From contig JAPPFW010000080.1 in NCBI GenBank assembly GCA_028821575.1, positions 1 to 44,659 on the forward strand: a stretch of 44,659 nucleotides of DNA. Reading direction: 5' to 3'. Within the stretch, counting starts at the first letter, position 1. Every line of letters begins with the position of its first letter. The stretch comes from a bacterium. Its GTDB lineage: Bacteria; Actinomycetota; Acidimicrobiia; Spongiisociales; Spongiisociaceae. This document shows, in pieces, positions 1 to 8,272 of the stretch. The notes beneath the pieces are model-generated. The model worked only from the letters and a program-made list of their open reading frames with translations, ran no database searches and was not told the origin of the DNA. The translations under genes and the position numbers were made by a program.

Positions 1-55
1 GGCTTGGGGCTTGGGGCTTGGGGCTTGGGGCTTGGGGCTTGGGGCTTGGGGCTTG
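1..55. repeat. Heptamer tandem array (GGCTTGG)n
   Basis: About 7.9 uninterrupted copies of the 7-base unit GGCTTGG, running from the first base of the window. The array creates a run of four G every seven bases on the + strand, a G-quadruplex-compatible spacing (G4-N3-G4-N3). It is cut by the window edge, so its true length is unknown. Confidence 0.97.
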
Positions 56-71
56 TGCGGTGGTAGCCGTT

Positions 72-95
72 CCACCATTCGCCATTCACCATCAC
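72..95. repeat. Degenerate heptamer array (CCATTCN)
   Basis: Three consecutive 7-base units in the same phase, CCATTCG, CCATTCA and CCATCAC (75-95). The array runs into the stop codon (92-94 on the minus strand) of the PLD/ATPase gene. It belongs to the dispersed heptamer family described for the window. Confidence 0.6.
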
Positions 96-2149
96 AGGCC
101 GAGCGTCCACCAGCGGCGTCTCGGCCGGATCCGCTTGCCGATGAACCTCTCGAGGCCGGCCCGGTGCAGCACCGTCCGGTCACCGCCGCTGGAGGCTTCG
201 TCGATGAGGGTGGAGGGGAGGTCGTCCCAGCTGAAGCCGCGCCTGCCGAAGGCGTCGCGCTGTTCCCACACCACGATGTTGTCGCCCTCGATCGTCCAGC
301 CGTTGGGCGTCTCGCCTTCTCTCCTGGCGTAGGCCGGCTCGCGGAGCAGTGAGAGGACTCGCGACCTGACCCGGTCGTAACGCTTGTCGGCGTAGCCCAG
401 CCACTCCACCTCCCGGCACCAGTGCGGCGCGGAGCCGCCGGCCGCTCCGGCCAGGATCCCGCTGAGGGTGCTCGACGATACGGCCAGCCAGTCCTCGGGA
501 AGCGGGTCGTCTTCGAGCCGAGCCATGACGTCGACCAGGTAGCGGCGGTAGAGGTGACCCGTCATCTCCCCGCGTATCGTCCGGACGCGGCTCTGCAGGC
601 GCTGCCGTAGTTGCTCGTCGTGGGCGGGCAGGGCTGTCGTCGTGTAGACGGTCAGGCTTCGCTTCACGATCTCGTCGGGGAATGAATGGGGCTCTGCGTT
701 CATCGACAGTACGAACCCCGGGTACTCGGTCACCTGCGGCGGGTACTCATCCTTGATCAGATCCTTGCCGTGGGTGTTGAAGGCCCTCCGTCCTATGTCG
801 TCGAAAACCACCGGGTGGCGTCTGTAAGCGTGCTGCAGGCCCCGGAGCCTGGCCGTGGTGAAGCTTCTCTTCTCGACAGTGTGGGGGCGACCGAACATCG
901 ACGCCATGAGGGTGTCCACCAGGCTGGTCTTGCCACAGTTGGACTTGCCGAAGATGATCGCGAACGACGGGTACCTCACCACGTCGCTGTCGCGCAGGTA
1001 AGCGAGGGAGCGAAGATCGCAGATGAGGGGTGAGAAGTACAGCCAGGCCATGAAGGTGAAGTAGTCCCGCTGGAGCATCGGCACATCGCCCTCGAAGGCG
1101 CCCTCGTAGTTTCCGAAGAACCGGAGCACCAGCCTGGAGTCGTTCTCGACCGAGGCGCTGTCCCAGTCCAGGGAGAACTTCTCATCCGACAGCACGGCCG
1201 TGCGGTTCACCCGGTCTATCGACAGGAAACGGCTGGTGGCCTCGTCGGTCGACTTGACGAGCCGGATCCGGCTCAGTTCACGTTTGACCTTGGGGGTGAT
1301 CCGCTGCCTTCCGCCGCGCAACGGGGGTAACGCGGCGGACAGGCGGGGTCTCAGCACGCTGGCCACCTTCTCGATCCGCTCCACCTGCGCCGGCGGGGAG
1401 ACTTCGGCCTCGGCCGGTGGGGTCGGCTCGATGACCAGGGTCGTGGAGTCGTCCGAGAGCACCGGCGTCTGGGGCACCTCGATCTCGGTGCGGACGATGC
1501 GGTGCTCGGGAAGTGGGATCTCGTCGGAACCCGAATCGCGGATCGTGTCGAACATGCGGCAGTAGTGGTCCCATGCCCCCTCGTCGTCGTCGAACACCAC
1601 CAGCGTCTCGGGCTGCTGACCCCCGAAGGCCCGCTCGGAGAGGTTGGCGGACCCGACGATCACCCGGGTCCGGTCGCGGGCGGCCAGCAGGAACAGCTTG
1701 GCGTGGGCAACCGAGTTGCGCAGCACCCGGAAGGTTGCCTGCCCGGCGGTGACCTTCGCCAGGATGCGTTGGTGCCGGTCGTCCCTCAGCCCCATGATCG
1801 CTGCGCGCGTCCCTTCGGCTGCGACCTTCTGGAAGGCGAGCACGTCGACCATGTTCCCGAGCGTCGCCTCGGATCCGAAGACGCATTCGAACTGCTTGAA
1901 GGAGAAGTCGTCCAGCATCTTGACGATCGCTCCGGCGCTGGCCGAGTAGGTCAGCACTCTCAGGCTTTCGAATCCCTCGAACAAACCCCAGTCGAACTTC
2001 TGCTCCTCGAGGTACCTGGCTTTGACAACCCGAAGCCCGGTGCGGTCATCCAACCCCAGGGTCAACGTCGATGCTTGTTCCGGCTTTGGCACCAGCCAGG
2101 AGTCCTTTCCGCTCGGCACCCCCGACGTTATCAGCGGCGCGTAACACAC
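92..2149 (-). CDS. Phospholipase D-like / P-loop ATPase fusion protein
   Basis: A 685-residue protein of unknown function with two recognisable parts. The N-terminal half (about residues 60-205) is phospholipase-D-like: it has HAK (H149, K151) followed by the GSANLSERAFGG segment (from G166). This is the second half of an HKD motif, but the Asp usually four residues after the Lys is not in place. A proline-rich linker (about 220-260) follows. The C-terminal half is a P-loop NTPase with Walker A GKSNCGKT (401-408), Walker B VVFDD (447-451) and a sensor-like LSMNAEP (481-487), resembling SF3/AAA-type ATPases. The far C-terminus is basic (KRIRPRRRWW). The start is GTG at 2149, directly after an in-frame TAA, with only a weak Shine-Dalgarno, so a later start is possible. 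PLD plus ATPase suggests nucleic-acid processing or defence, which is inference. Confidence 0.8.
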   Translation of the reverse strand: MCYAPLITSGVPSGKDSWLVPKPEQASTLTLGLDDRTGLRVVKARYLEEQKFDWGLFEGFESLRVLTYSASAGAIVKMLDDFSFKQFECVFGSEATLGNMVDVLAFQKVAAEGTRAAIMGLRDDRHQRILAKVTAGQATFRVLRNSVAHAKLFLLAARDRTRVIVGSANLSERAFGGQQPETLVVFDDDEGAWDHYCRMFDTIRDSGSDEIPLPEHRIVRTEIEVPQTPVLSDDSTTLVIEPTPPAEAEVSPPAQVERIEKVASVLRPRLSAALPPLRGGRQRITPKVKRELSRIRLVKSTDEATSRFLSIDRVNRTAVLSDEKFSLDWDSASVENDSRLVLRFFGNYEGAFEGDVPMLQRDYFTFMAWLYFSPLICDLRSLAYLRDSDVVRYPSFAIIFGKSNCGKTSLVDTLMASMFGRPHTVEKRSFTTARLRGLQHAYRRHPVVFDDIGRRAFNTHGKDLIKDEYPPQVTEYPGFVLSMNAEPHSFPDEIVKRSLTVYTTTALPAHDEQLRQRLQSRVRTIRGEMTGHLYRRYLVDVMARLEDDPLPEDWLAVSSSTLSGILAGAAGGSAPHWCREVEWLGYADKRYDRVRSRVLSLLREPAYARREGETPNGWTIEGDNIVVWEQRDAFGRRGFSWDDLPSTLIDEASSGGDRTVLHRAGLERFIGKRIRPRRRWWTLGL

Positions 2150-2240
2150 TTAGTCCCGCTTTCGAGGTTCGGATCGTCGGTCCGTGGTCGAGGTTTCACG
2201 CGCCGCACGGCCTCGGTCATCACGGCGCGCTTGCGGTGGG

Positions 2241-3425
2241 TCAGGCGGTTGTGGCCTGGGCCGCCGCCACCTGCTCGGGTGTGAGACCCAGCAAGCCGTG
2301 GAGGATCTCCTCGTTGTGGCGGCCCAACTCCGGTCCCAGCCACCGGATCTCACCGGGGGTCTCCGAGAGCTTGGGCACCACGTTCTGGACCCGGAAGTCT
2401 CCGAACTCCGGATGGAGAAGCGTGACGATCGCCTCGCGGGCCGCGAAGTGAGGATCCCGGAGCATCTCCGGCGCCCGGTAGATACGGCCGGCCGGTACAC
2501 CTCCCTCATCGAGGAGTTCCACCAAGGCCTGTGCCTCGATGGTGCTGGTCCACGCAGCGATCTTCTCGTCGAGTTCGGCCTGGTTGGCGCCGCGGGCAGC
2601 GTGGTTGTCGAAACGAGGGTCGGCGGCGAGATCCCTCCTGCCCATTAGCCCGGCGAGTCGGGCGAAGACCGTGTCCTGGTTGGCCGCGATCAGAACCAAC
2701 GCTCCGTCGCTGGTCGGATACACGTTCGAGGGGGCCACGTTGGGAAGGATGGGCCCGCTCCGTTCCCGTATGTAGCCGCCGATGTCGAACTCGGGAATCA
2801 GCGACTCCATGTAGGTGAGAACCGCCTCGTAGATGGCCGTGTCCACCACCTGGCCGCGCCCGGTCCGTCGGCGGTGGTGGAGAGCCACCATCCCCCCGAG
2901 AGCGCTCAGCGTTCCGGCGAGGGCGTCCCCGATGCTGATACCGACCCGGCTGGGCGGGGTCTCCGGATCGCCGGTTATGTATCGGAGCCCGCCCATGGCC
3001 TCGCCGATGGCCCCGTAGCCGGCCTTCTGGGAGTCGGGCCCGGTCTGGCCGAATCCGGTGACGCGGATCAGGACGATCCCGGGATTCACTTCGGCCAGCC
3101 GGTCGTATCCGAGGTTCCACCGCTCCAGCGTTCCCGGCCGGAAGTTCTCCACCACGACGTCGCTGAGCGCGATGAGGTCGCGGGCCACCTGCTGCCCGGC
3201 TTCGGTCCTGAGGTTCAGCGTCACGGACTTCTTGTTCCTGGCGATCACCGGGAACCAGAGGGACCGGCCGTAGGGCCGTTCCCTGCCCCACTGGCGCATG
3301 GGGTCACCCCGGGTGGGCTCCTCGATCTTGATCACTTCGGCGCCGAAGTCCCCGAGCAGCTGCGCGCAGAAAGGCCCGGCCAGCAACTGGCCCATCTCGA
3401 CCACCCGGATGTCGTTGAGCGGCAA
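2241..3425 (-). CDS. CaiB/BaiF family III CoA-transferase
   Basis: A protein of about 394 residues, full length for family III CoA-transferases, which move CoA between carboxylic acids through an aspartyl-CoA thioester. The N-terminus has the family pattern (IRVVEMGQLLAGPFCAQLLGDFGAEVIKIE), then RNKKSVTLNL and VVVENFRPGTLERWNLGY. The AIYEAVLTYMES stretch and the C-terminal small domain are complete. The first plausible codon by family alignment is TTG at 3425. A strong AGGAGG lies 14 bases upstream of it, but only 5 bases upstream of an in-frame CTG at 3434, so a CTG start adding three residues is possible. The gene is divergent from the HMG-CoA-lyase/molybdenum-hydroxylase operon, suggesting it activates an acid intermediate of the same pathway. 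The substrate cannot be read from sequence. Confidence 0.93.
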   Translation of the reverse strand: MPLNDIRVVEMGQLLAGPFCAQLLGDFGAEVIKIEEPTRGDPMRQWGRERPYGRSLWFPVIARNKKSVTLNLRTEAGQQVARDLIALSDVVVENFRPGTLERWNLGYDRLAEVNPGIVLIRVTGFGQTGPDSQKAGYGAIGEAMGGLRYITGDPETPPSRVGISIGDALAGTLSALGGMVALHHRRRTGRGQVVDTAIYEAVLTYMESLIPEFDIGGYIRERSGPILPNVAPSNVYPTSDGALVLIAANQDTVFARLAGLMGRRDLAADPRFDNHAARGANQAELDEKIAAWTSTIEAQALVELLDEGGVPAGRIYRAPEMLRDPHFAAREAIVTLLHPEFGDFRVQNVVPKLSETPGEIRWLGPELGRHNEEILHGLLGLTPEQVAAAQATTA

Positions 3426-3518
3426 CTGTGTCAGGGGGACCTCCTAGGAGCTGGTTTCAGGGGAGTGTAAGCAACGGGCGTCCGGTTATGGTGAGCGGAG
3501 AACTCCCCGGGAGCGAGG

Positions 3519-4433
3519 GTGGGCGCAGGCATCATCGAGATAGTCGAAGTGGGCCCGCGTGACGGCCTGCAGAACGAGGACATGTTGGTCGCCACCGACC
3601 AGAAGGTGGAGTTGATCGGCCGGCTGGTGGCGAGCGGCCTCACACGGATCGAGGCGGTGAGCTTCGTGCATCCCCGCCTGGTTCCCCAGATGGCGGATGC
3701 CGAGGCGGTCATGGCAGCCCTTCCCGATGCAGACGGGGTCTCCTACATCGGCCTGGCGCTCAACGAGCGGGGTGTGCAACGCGCGCTGGATGCCGGTGTG
3801 GACGAGGTCAACTTCGTGGTGGTGGCCACCGACACCTTCAGCATGCGCAACCAGGGATGCACCACGGCGGAGTCCATGGAAGTCTGGGAGCGGCTGACCT
3901 TTCGCGGCTACGGGGAGGGCGCGCGGTTCACCGTGACGGTCGGAGCCGCATTCGGATGTCCCTTCGAGGGTGAGGTTCCCGTGGACCGGGTCGTGGAGAT
4001 CGCGACCCGGGTTGCCGCGGCCGGCGCCGCCGAGATAACCCTGGCCGACACGATCGGGGTCGCCTCACCGGGCGACGTCACCCGGCGATTCGGGGCCGTG
4101 CGGGATGCGGTCGGCCCGACTCCCCTCCGCTGCCACTTCCATAACACCCGCAACACCGGCCTTGCCAACGCCTACGCGGCCACAATGGCGGGGGTGAGGA
4201 GCTTCGACGCCTCGATCGGAGGCCTCGGCGGTTGCCCCTTCGCCCCCGACGCCACCGGCAACATACCCACCGAGGACCTCGCGTACATGCTGCAGCGTAT
4301 GGGCCGAGCCGCCGAGCTGTCCCTAGCCGCGCTCATCCGTACGGCGCAGTGGTTGGAGACCAGCATCGGAAAGCGGCTCCCGGGCATGCTGATGCGAGCC
4401 GGGCCCTTCCCCGCAGTGGCCGAGCGGGCCTGA
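3519..4433 (+). CDS. Hydroxymethylglutaryl-CoA lyase family protein
   Basis: A 304-residue TIM-barrel enzyme of the HMG-CoA lyase group, which cleaves 3-hydroxy-3-methylglutaryl-CoA to acetyl-CoA and acetoacetate, or does a related acyl-CoA cleavage. Visible motifs are VGPRDGLQNE near the N-terminus (catalytic Arg, Asp and metal-binding region), a metal-site region HFHNTRNTG, and the family signature GGLGGCPFAPDATGN with the catalytic cysteine at C239. The start is GTG at 3519, preceded by GGGAGCGAGG. It opens a (+) operon; its stop (4431-4433) is one base before the next start. Placement beside a CoA-transferase and a molybdenum hydroxylase suggests an HMG-like CoA ester of a degradation pathway rather than leucine catabolism, since no other leucine genes are nearby. 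Confidence 0.93.
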   Translation: MGAGIIEIVEVGPRDGLQNEDMLVATDQKVELIGRLVASGLTRIEAVSFVHPRLVPQMADAEAVMAALPDADGVSYIGLALNERGVQRALDAGVDEVNFVVVATDTFSMRNQGCTTAESMEVWERLTFRGYGEGARFTVTVGAAFGCPFEGEVPVDRVVEIATRVAAAGAAEITLADTIGVASPGDVTRRFGAVRDAVGPTPLRCHFHNTRNTGLANAYAATMAGVRSFDASIGGLGGCPFAPDATGNIPTEDLAYMLQRMGRAAELSLAALIRTAQWLETSIGKRLPGMLMRAGPFPAVAERA

Positions 4434-4434
4434 C

Positions 4435-5328
4435 ATGAAGCCGGCCGACTTCGACTACTTCGCGCCCGGCAACCTCGATACCGCGCTGGAGTTCGTGGCG
4501 TTCAGCCCCTCGGACACACGGGTTCTGGCCGGCGGCCAGAGCCTTCTCCCGCTCATGAAAGCCCGCCTGGTGAGCCCCGCAGCGGTGGTAGACCTCGGTC
4601 GAATACAGGGTCTGGATCGCATCGAGGTGCGCAACGGCGCCCTGCACCTCGGCGCCATGACCAGCCAGTCCAGGGCCCTCGTATCCGAGACTGTGAGAAC
4701 TCGCGCTCCCCTCCTGGCGAGGGCGTTGCATCTTGTCGGCAGCCCGGCCATCCGCAGCCGCGGCACCGTAGGGGGCAGCGCCGCACACGCGGATCCGGCC
4801 GCAGAGATCCCGGCGGTGCTGATCGCCCTGGACGCGACCCTCGTGGCCGCCGGTCCCGCCCGGACAAGGGAGATACCCGCCGCGAGCTTCTACACGTACG
4901 CCTACGAGACCACCCTTGCAGACGGTGAGATAGTCACCCGCCTGGACATCCCGGTAGGGACGAACCATGGGGACACCGGTGTGTCCTTCCACGAGATCGC
5001 CATACCCAGCCACAACTTCGCCCTGGCCGGCGCCGCGGTCAGCGTCACCATCGACGATGGAGCGATGAGGGACGTACGGATCGGACTCTGCGGGCTCGGG
5101 CCCACACCCCTGCGCGCTTGCGAGGCGGAGGCCCTGGCCGAGGGATCTGTACCTACTGGGGGAGTCATCGATCGAGTCTCCCGCGCGGCGACCTCGGTGA
5201 TCGATCCGGTGGACGATGTTCTCGCCTCGGCCTCATACCGCCGCGACCTGGCCCCGGTCGTGGTCAGGCGCGCGCTGCTCGAAGCGCTGGCCGATGCCGG
5301 GCACTGCCCGGAGGGAGTGCTGCGATGA
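4435..5328 (+). CDS. Molybdenum hydroxylase FAD-binding subunit (CoxM-like)
   Basis: A 297-residue FAD subunit of a xanthine-dehydrogenase/CO-dehydrogenase-type enzyme. It passes electrons from the [2Fe-2S] subunit to an acceptor. The N-terminal FAD-binding loop AGGQSLLPLMKARL (about residues 23-37) and the second loop GTVGGSAAHADPAAEIP (about 110-126) are intact, followed by the C-terminal CO_deh_flav domain. The start ATG is one base after the previous stop, and the final TGA overlaps the next ATG (ATGA at 5325-5328), indicating translational coupling of the M-S-L subunits. The substrate of the complex is not known. Confidence 0.95.
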   Translation: MKPADFDYFAPGNLDTALEFVAFSPSDTRVLAGGQSLLPLMKARLVSPAAVVDLGRIQGLDRIEVRNGALHLGAMTSQSRALVSETVRTRAPLLARALHLVGSPAIRSRGTVGGSAAHADPAAEIPAVLIALDATLVAAGPARTREIPAASFYTYAYETTLADGEIVTRLDIPVGTNHGDTGVSFHEIAIPSHNFALAGAAVSVTIDDGAMRDVRIGLCGLGPTPLRACEAEALAEGSVPTGGVIDRVSRAATSVIDPVDDVLASASYRRDLAPVVVRRALLEALADAGHCPEGVLR

Positions 5329-5840
5329 GCCGGGTCCACGAGGTCTCGATCACGGTCAACGGCGTCCGGGACACAGCCGTCGTGTCCTCGAGAACCACGC
5401 TGGCCGACCACATCCGGCACGGGCTCGGTCTCACGGGTACCCACGTCGGCTGCGACGAGGGCGTATGCGGGGCCTGCACGGTGCTGCTCGACGGGGACCC
5501 GGTCCGGTCCTGTCTCGTGCTGGCGGTCCAAGTCACCGGCCGCCGGGTGGAAACGGTCGAGGGTCTCGCGACTGGCCGCGCTTCCCTCCATCCCCTGCAG
5601 GAGGCGTTCCGCACCGCGCACGGACTCCAGTGCGGGTTCTGCACGCCCGGGATGCTGATGAGCGCCACCGCTCTCCTGGAACGCCACCCGGACCCGGAGG
5701 AGGACCTGATCCGCGAGGCGATGGCGGGCAACCTGTGTCGCTGCACCGGCTACCAGCAGATCGTCGACGCGATCCGTCTCAGCGCCGAGATCCTCGCCCG
5801 ACCTACCGGAGACAGGGGAGGGGAGAAGGGCCGGTCATGA
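5325..5840 (+). CDS. Molybdenum hydroxylase [2Fe-2S] subunit (CoxS-like)
   Basis: A 171-residue iron-sulfur subunit. The plant-ferredoxin-type cluster cysteines are C43, C48, C51 and C63 (GCDEGVCGACTV). The second, helical-domain cluster uses C103, C106, C138 and C140 (QCGFCTPGM and NLCRCTGYQ). All eight ligands expected for this family are present. The start chosen is ATG at 5325, which overlaps the TGA of the upstream M subunit and matches the usual family N-terminus (VSITVNG). Its own stop overlaps the L-subunit start at 5837. It should relay electrons from the molybdopterin subunit to the FAD subunit. Confidence 0.97.
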   Translation: MSRVHEVSITVNGVRDTAVVSSRTTLADHIRHGLGLTGTHVGCDEGVCGACTVLLDGDPVRSCLVLAVQVTGRRVETVEGLATGRASLHPLQEAFRTAHGLQCGFCTPGMLMSATALLERHPDPEEDLIREAMAGNLCRCTGYQQIVDAIRLSAEILARPTGDRGGEKGRS

Positions 5841-8272
5841 CTGTCCGCACCGGCGCGGCCCCAGCCGGTTCCGGGTTCGCCACCATCGAGTCGGCCCGGT
5901 TCGTCCGTGGGGACGGAGCCTTCATCGACGACTTCGACGCCCGGGGCATGCTGCACATGGCACTGGTCCGGAGCCCGTTCGCCCACGCCACGGTCACCGA
6001 GATCGACGCCGGCGAGGCACGAGGGATGCCAGGGGTTCACGGTGTCATCACGGCAGATGAGGTTGCCGAGCGGACCCGTCCGATCTTCACGCTTGCAGAC
6101 GTGGCCGATCCGCCCCTGCCCATCCCCATGTACGCGCTGGCGGCGGGGAAGGTACGGCATGCAGGCGAGGCGGTGGCGGCGGTGGTCGCCACCAGCCGCG
6201 ACCTGGCGGAGGACGCCTGCCGCCGGGTCCTGGTCGACTACGAGCCGCTCGAGCCCATCCCGACCGTCGAGGCGGCCACCGCCGAGGGTGCGTCGCTGAT
6301 CCACGAGGGCCTCGGTTCGAACGTGGCCATGCACCGCAGGATTGATTGGGGTGACCCGGAAGCCGCCTTCGACGGCGCTGTTCACGTCGTGCGCCGCACC
6401 ATGCGCTGGGGCCGCCACAGCGGAGCGGCGCTCGACCCGTTCGGGGTCGTGGCGGGGTTCAACCACGGCCGGAACGAACTCACCTACTGGAGCAACTCCC
6501 AGAGCAATGCACTGCTCTGGACGCTGGGGGACACGCTCGGGCTCCCCACCCACAGGGTGCAGGGGATTCCCCGGGATGTCGGAGGGGCATTCGGCGGGAA
6601 GTTCTGGGTGCCCCGCAACATGGTGCTGGTCGGGATGTTCGCGATGGACACCGGCCGCCACGTCAAATACGTCGAGGACCGCTGGGAGAACCTGATCGTG
6701 GGCGACAACCATGGTGAGGACCGCTACTACGACGCCGAGTTGGCGCTCGACGGAGACGGTCGCATGCTCGGGATGACCCTGCGGGTGGTCGAGGACTACG
6801 GCGCCTACTTCCTGCTCGGTCCCGCAGCCAACTCCAGCCCTCTGGCCCAGGCCACCGGTCCGTACCACATCCCGTCGATAGGGGTGGACTTCACCGCCGT
6901 CCTCACCAACAAGACCAACCAAGGCGCCTATCGGGGTCTCGGCGCCTCCCCGATGACGATGATCCTGGAGCGTCTTGTGGACGCTGCCGCCGACCGGCTC
7001 GGTCTGCCGCGCGAGGAGATCCGCCGTCGTAACTTCATCCAACCGGACGAGTTCCCCTTCAAGACCCCAGTAGGGAACGTCTACGACTCGGGCGACTACC
7101 CGGCCGCCCTCGAACGTGCGCTGGACTTCGGCCGGGTGGAGGAGTGGCGCCGGCGCCAGGAGGAGGCCCGAGCCCAGGACAGGTATATCGGCATCGGCCT
7201 GGTCACCGCCCAGGAGCGGAGCGTCCCGAGCATGACCGAGCTCTGGGTTCTGTTCGAGAATCCGGGACGTCGCCCGACCACCTCGGCCGAGACGGTCACC
7301 TGCCGCATCGACTCCCACGCCCACCTGTCCATCCTCCTCCACTCTCCCTCGCTGGGAACCTCGCCGGAGACGGTGGCCGTGATGGTGGCGTCGGAGGAGT
7401 TGGGCATTGACCCGGCACACATCGTCGTGGATCGCTTGACGACCAGGGCGGCCGGCCCGGCGATGGGTCCGGCCGGGAGCCGGATGACGGTGATGACCTC
7501 CGGTGCGCTCAGCGGCGCCCTGTCGGAGATCAAGCAGAAGCTGGTCCGCATCGCCGCGCACCTCCTCGAAGCGGCGCCCGAGGATGTCGTGTACGACCCG
7601 GGTACGCCCGGATGCCATGTGCGCGGCGCGCCCGGGCCGGTCAAGACCTTCACAGAGTTGGCCCTGGTCGCCAACACCGCCAGCCTCCTGCTGCCACCCG
7701 GCGAGTCGAGCGGGCTCGAGGCGACCCACACCTACGACCACCCGCTGGCCACCATGCCCGGTCCCGACGGCGACTGGGGGAGCTTCAACCCGATCATGGG
7801 ACACTCGGTGCATATGCCGGTGGTGGAGGTTGACATCGAGACCGGCCTTGTGAGCTTCCTCGACTACGCCGTGGTGCACGACTGCGGGACGGTGCTGAAC
7901 CCGCCGGCCGTGCGCGGCCAGGTCCTGGGGGGCATATGCCAGGGGATAGGAAGCGCCCTGTACGAGGAGTTCGTCTACGACGAGTCGGCCACCCCGCTCA
8001 ACGGCAGCTTCGCCACCTACCTGATGCCGACGTTCGCGGAGATGCCCAGGGTCCGGATCGAGCACCTGGTAACGCCATCCCCCTTCACCTACAAGGGAAT
8101 GAAGGGGACCGGTGAAGGAGGCCGCATCGGTGCGCCTGCGGCCATCGCCTCGGCCATCGAGGATGCCCTGGCGCCCCTCAGCGTGGTGGTCGACCAGGTA
8201 CCGATGACTTCGGAGAGGCTGCTCGGGCGTATCAAGGAAGCCCGGCGGAGGATAGGAGAGGCTGATGCCTGA
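5837..8272 (+). CDS. Molybdenum hydroxylase large subunit (CoxL/XdhB-like)
   Basis: An 811-residue molybdopterin-cytosine-dinucleotide-type catalytic subunit that hydroxylates a C-H bond with water-derived oxygen. The N-terminal a/b hammerhead (ARFVRGDGAFIDD, then RSPFAHATVTEIDA) leads into the Mo-binding domains, with GGAFGGKFW (about residue 250), AYRGLGASPM (about 360) and the catalytic base region GTGEGG (E760). The active-site loop is not AYXCSFR, so it is not a form I CO dehydrogenase, and AYRGLGASP also departs from the usual AYRGAGRPE. The start is ATG at 5837, overlapping the S-subunit TGA. Downstream coupling to the racemase-fold gene (8-base overlap) ties it to that product. Likely substrates are N-heterocycles or similar, by inference. 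The modABC genes 20 kb away could supply molybdate. Confidence 0.95.
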   Translation: MTVRTGAAPAGSGFATIESARFVRGDGAFIDDFDARGMLHMALVRSPFAHATVTEIDAGEARGMPGVHGVITADEVAERTRPIFTLADVADPPLPIPMYALAAGKVRHAGEAVAAVVATSRDLAEDACRRVLVDYEPLEPIPTVEAATAEGASLIHEGLGSNVAMHRRIDWGDPEAAFDGAVHVVRRTMRWGRHSGAALDPFGVVAGFNHGRNELTYWSNSQSNALLWTLGDTLGLPTHRVQGIPRDVGGAFGGKFWVPRNMVLVGMFAMDTGRHVKYVEDRWENLIVGDNHGEDRYYDAELALDGDGRMLGMTLRVVEDYGAYFLLGPAANSSPLAQATGPYHIPSIGVDFTAVLTNKTNQGAYRGLGASPMTMILERLVDAAADRLGLPREEIRRRNFIQPDEFPFKTPVGNVYDSGDYPAALERALDFGRVEEWRRRQEEARAQDRYIGIGLVTAQERSVPSMTELWVLFENPGRRPTTSAETVTCRIDSHAHLSILLHSPSLGTSPETVAVMVASEELGIDPAHIVVDRLTTRAAGPAMGPAGSRMTVMTSGALSGALSEIKQKLVRIAAHLLEAAPEDVVYDPGTPGCHVRGAPGPVKTFTELALVANTASLLLPPGESSGLEATHTYDHPLATMPGPDGDWGSFNPIMGHSVHMPVVEVDIETGLVSFLDYAVVHDCGTVLNPPAVRGQVLGGICQGIGSALYEEFVYDESATPLNGSFATYLMPTFAEMPRVRIEHLVTPSPFTYKGMKGTGEGGRIGAPAAIASAIEDALAPLSVVVDQVPMTSERLLGRIKEARRRIGEADA

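Noticed and set aside
1..55. CRISPR array
   Set aside because: The tandem arrays have 7-base units with no spacers between them, and no cas genes are present.
5837..8272. Form I CO dehydrogenase large subunit
   Set aside because: The active-site loop AYXCSFR is absent; the loop here is AYRGLGASP.
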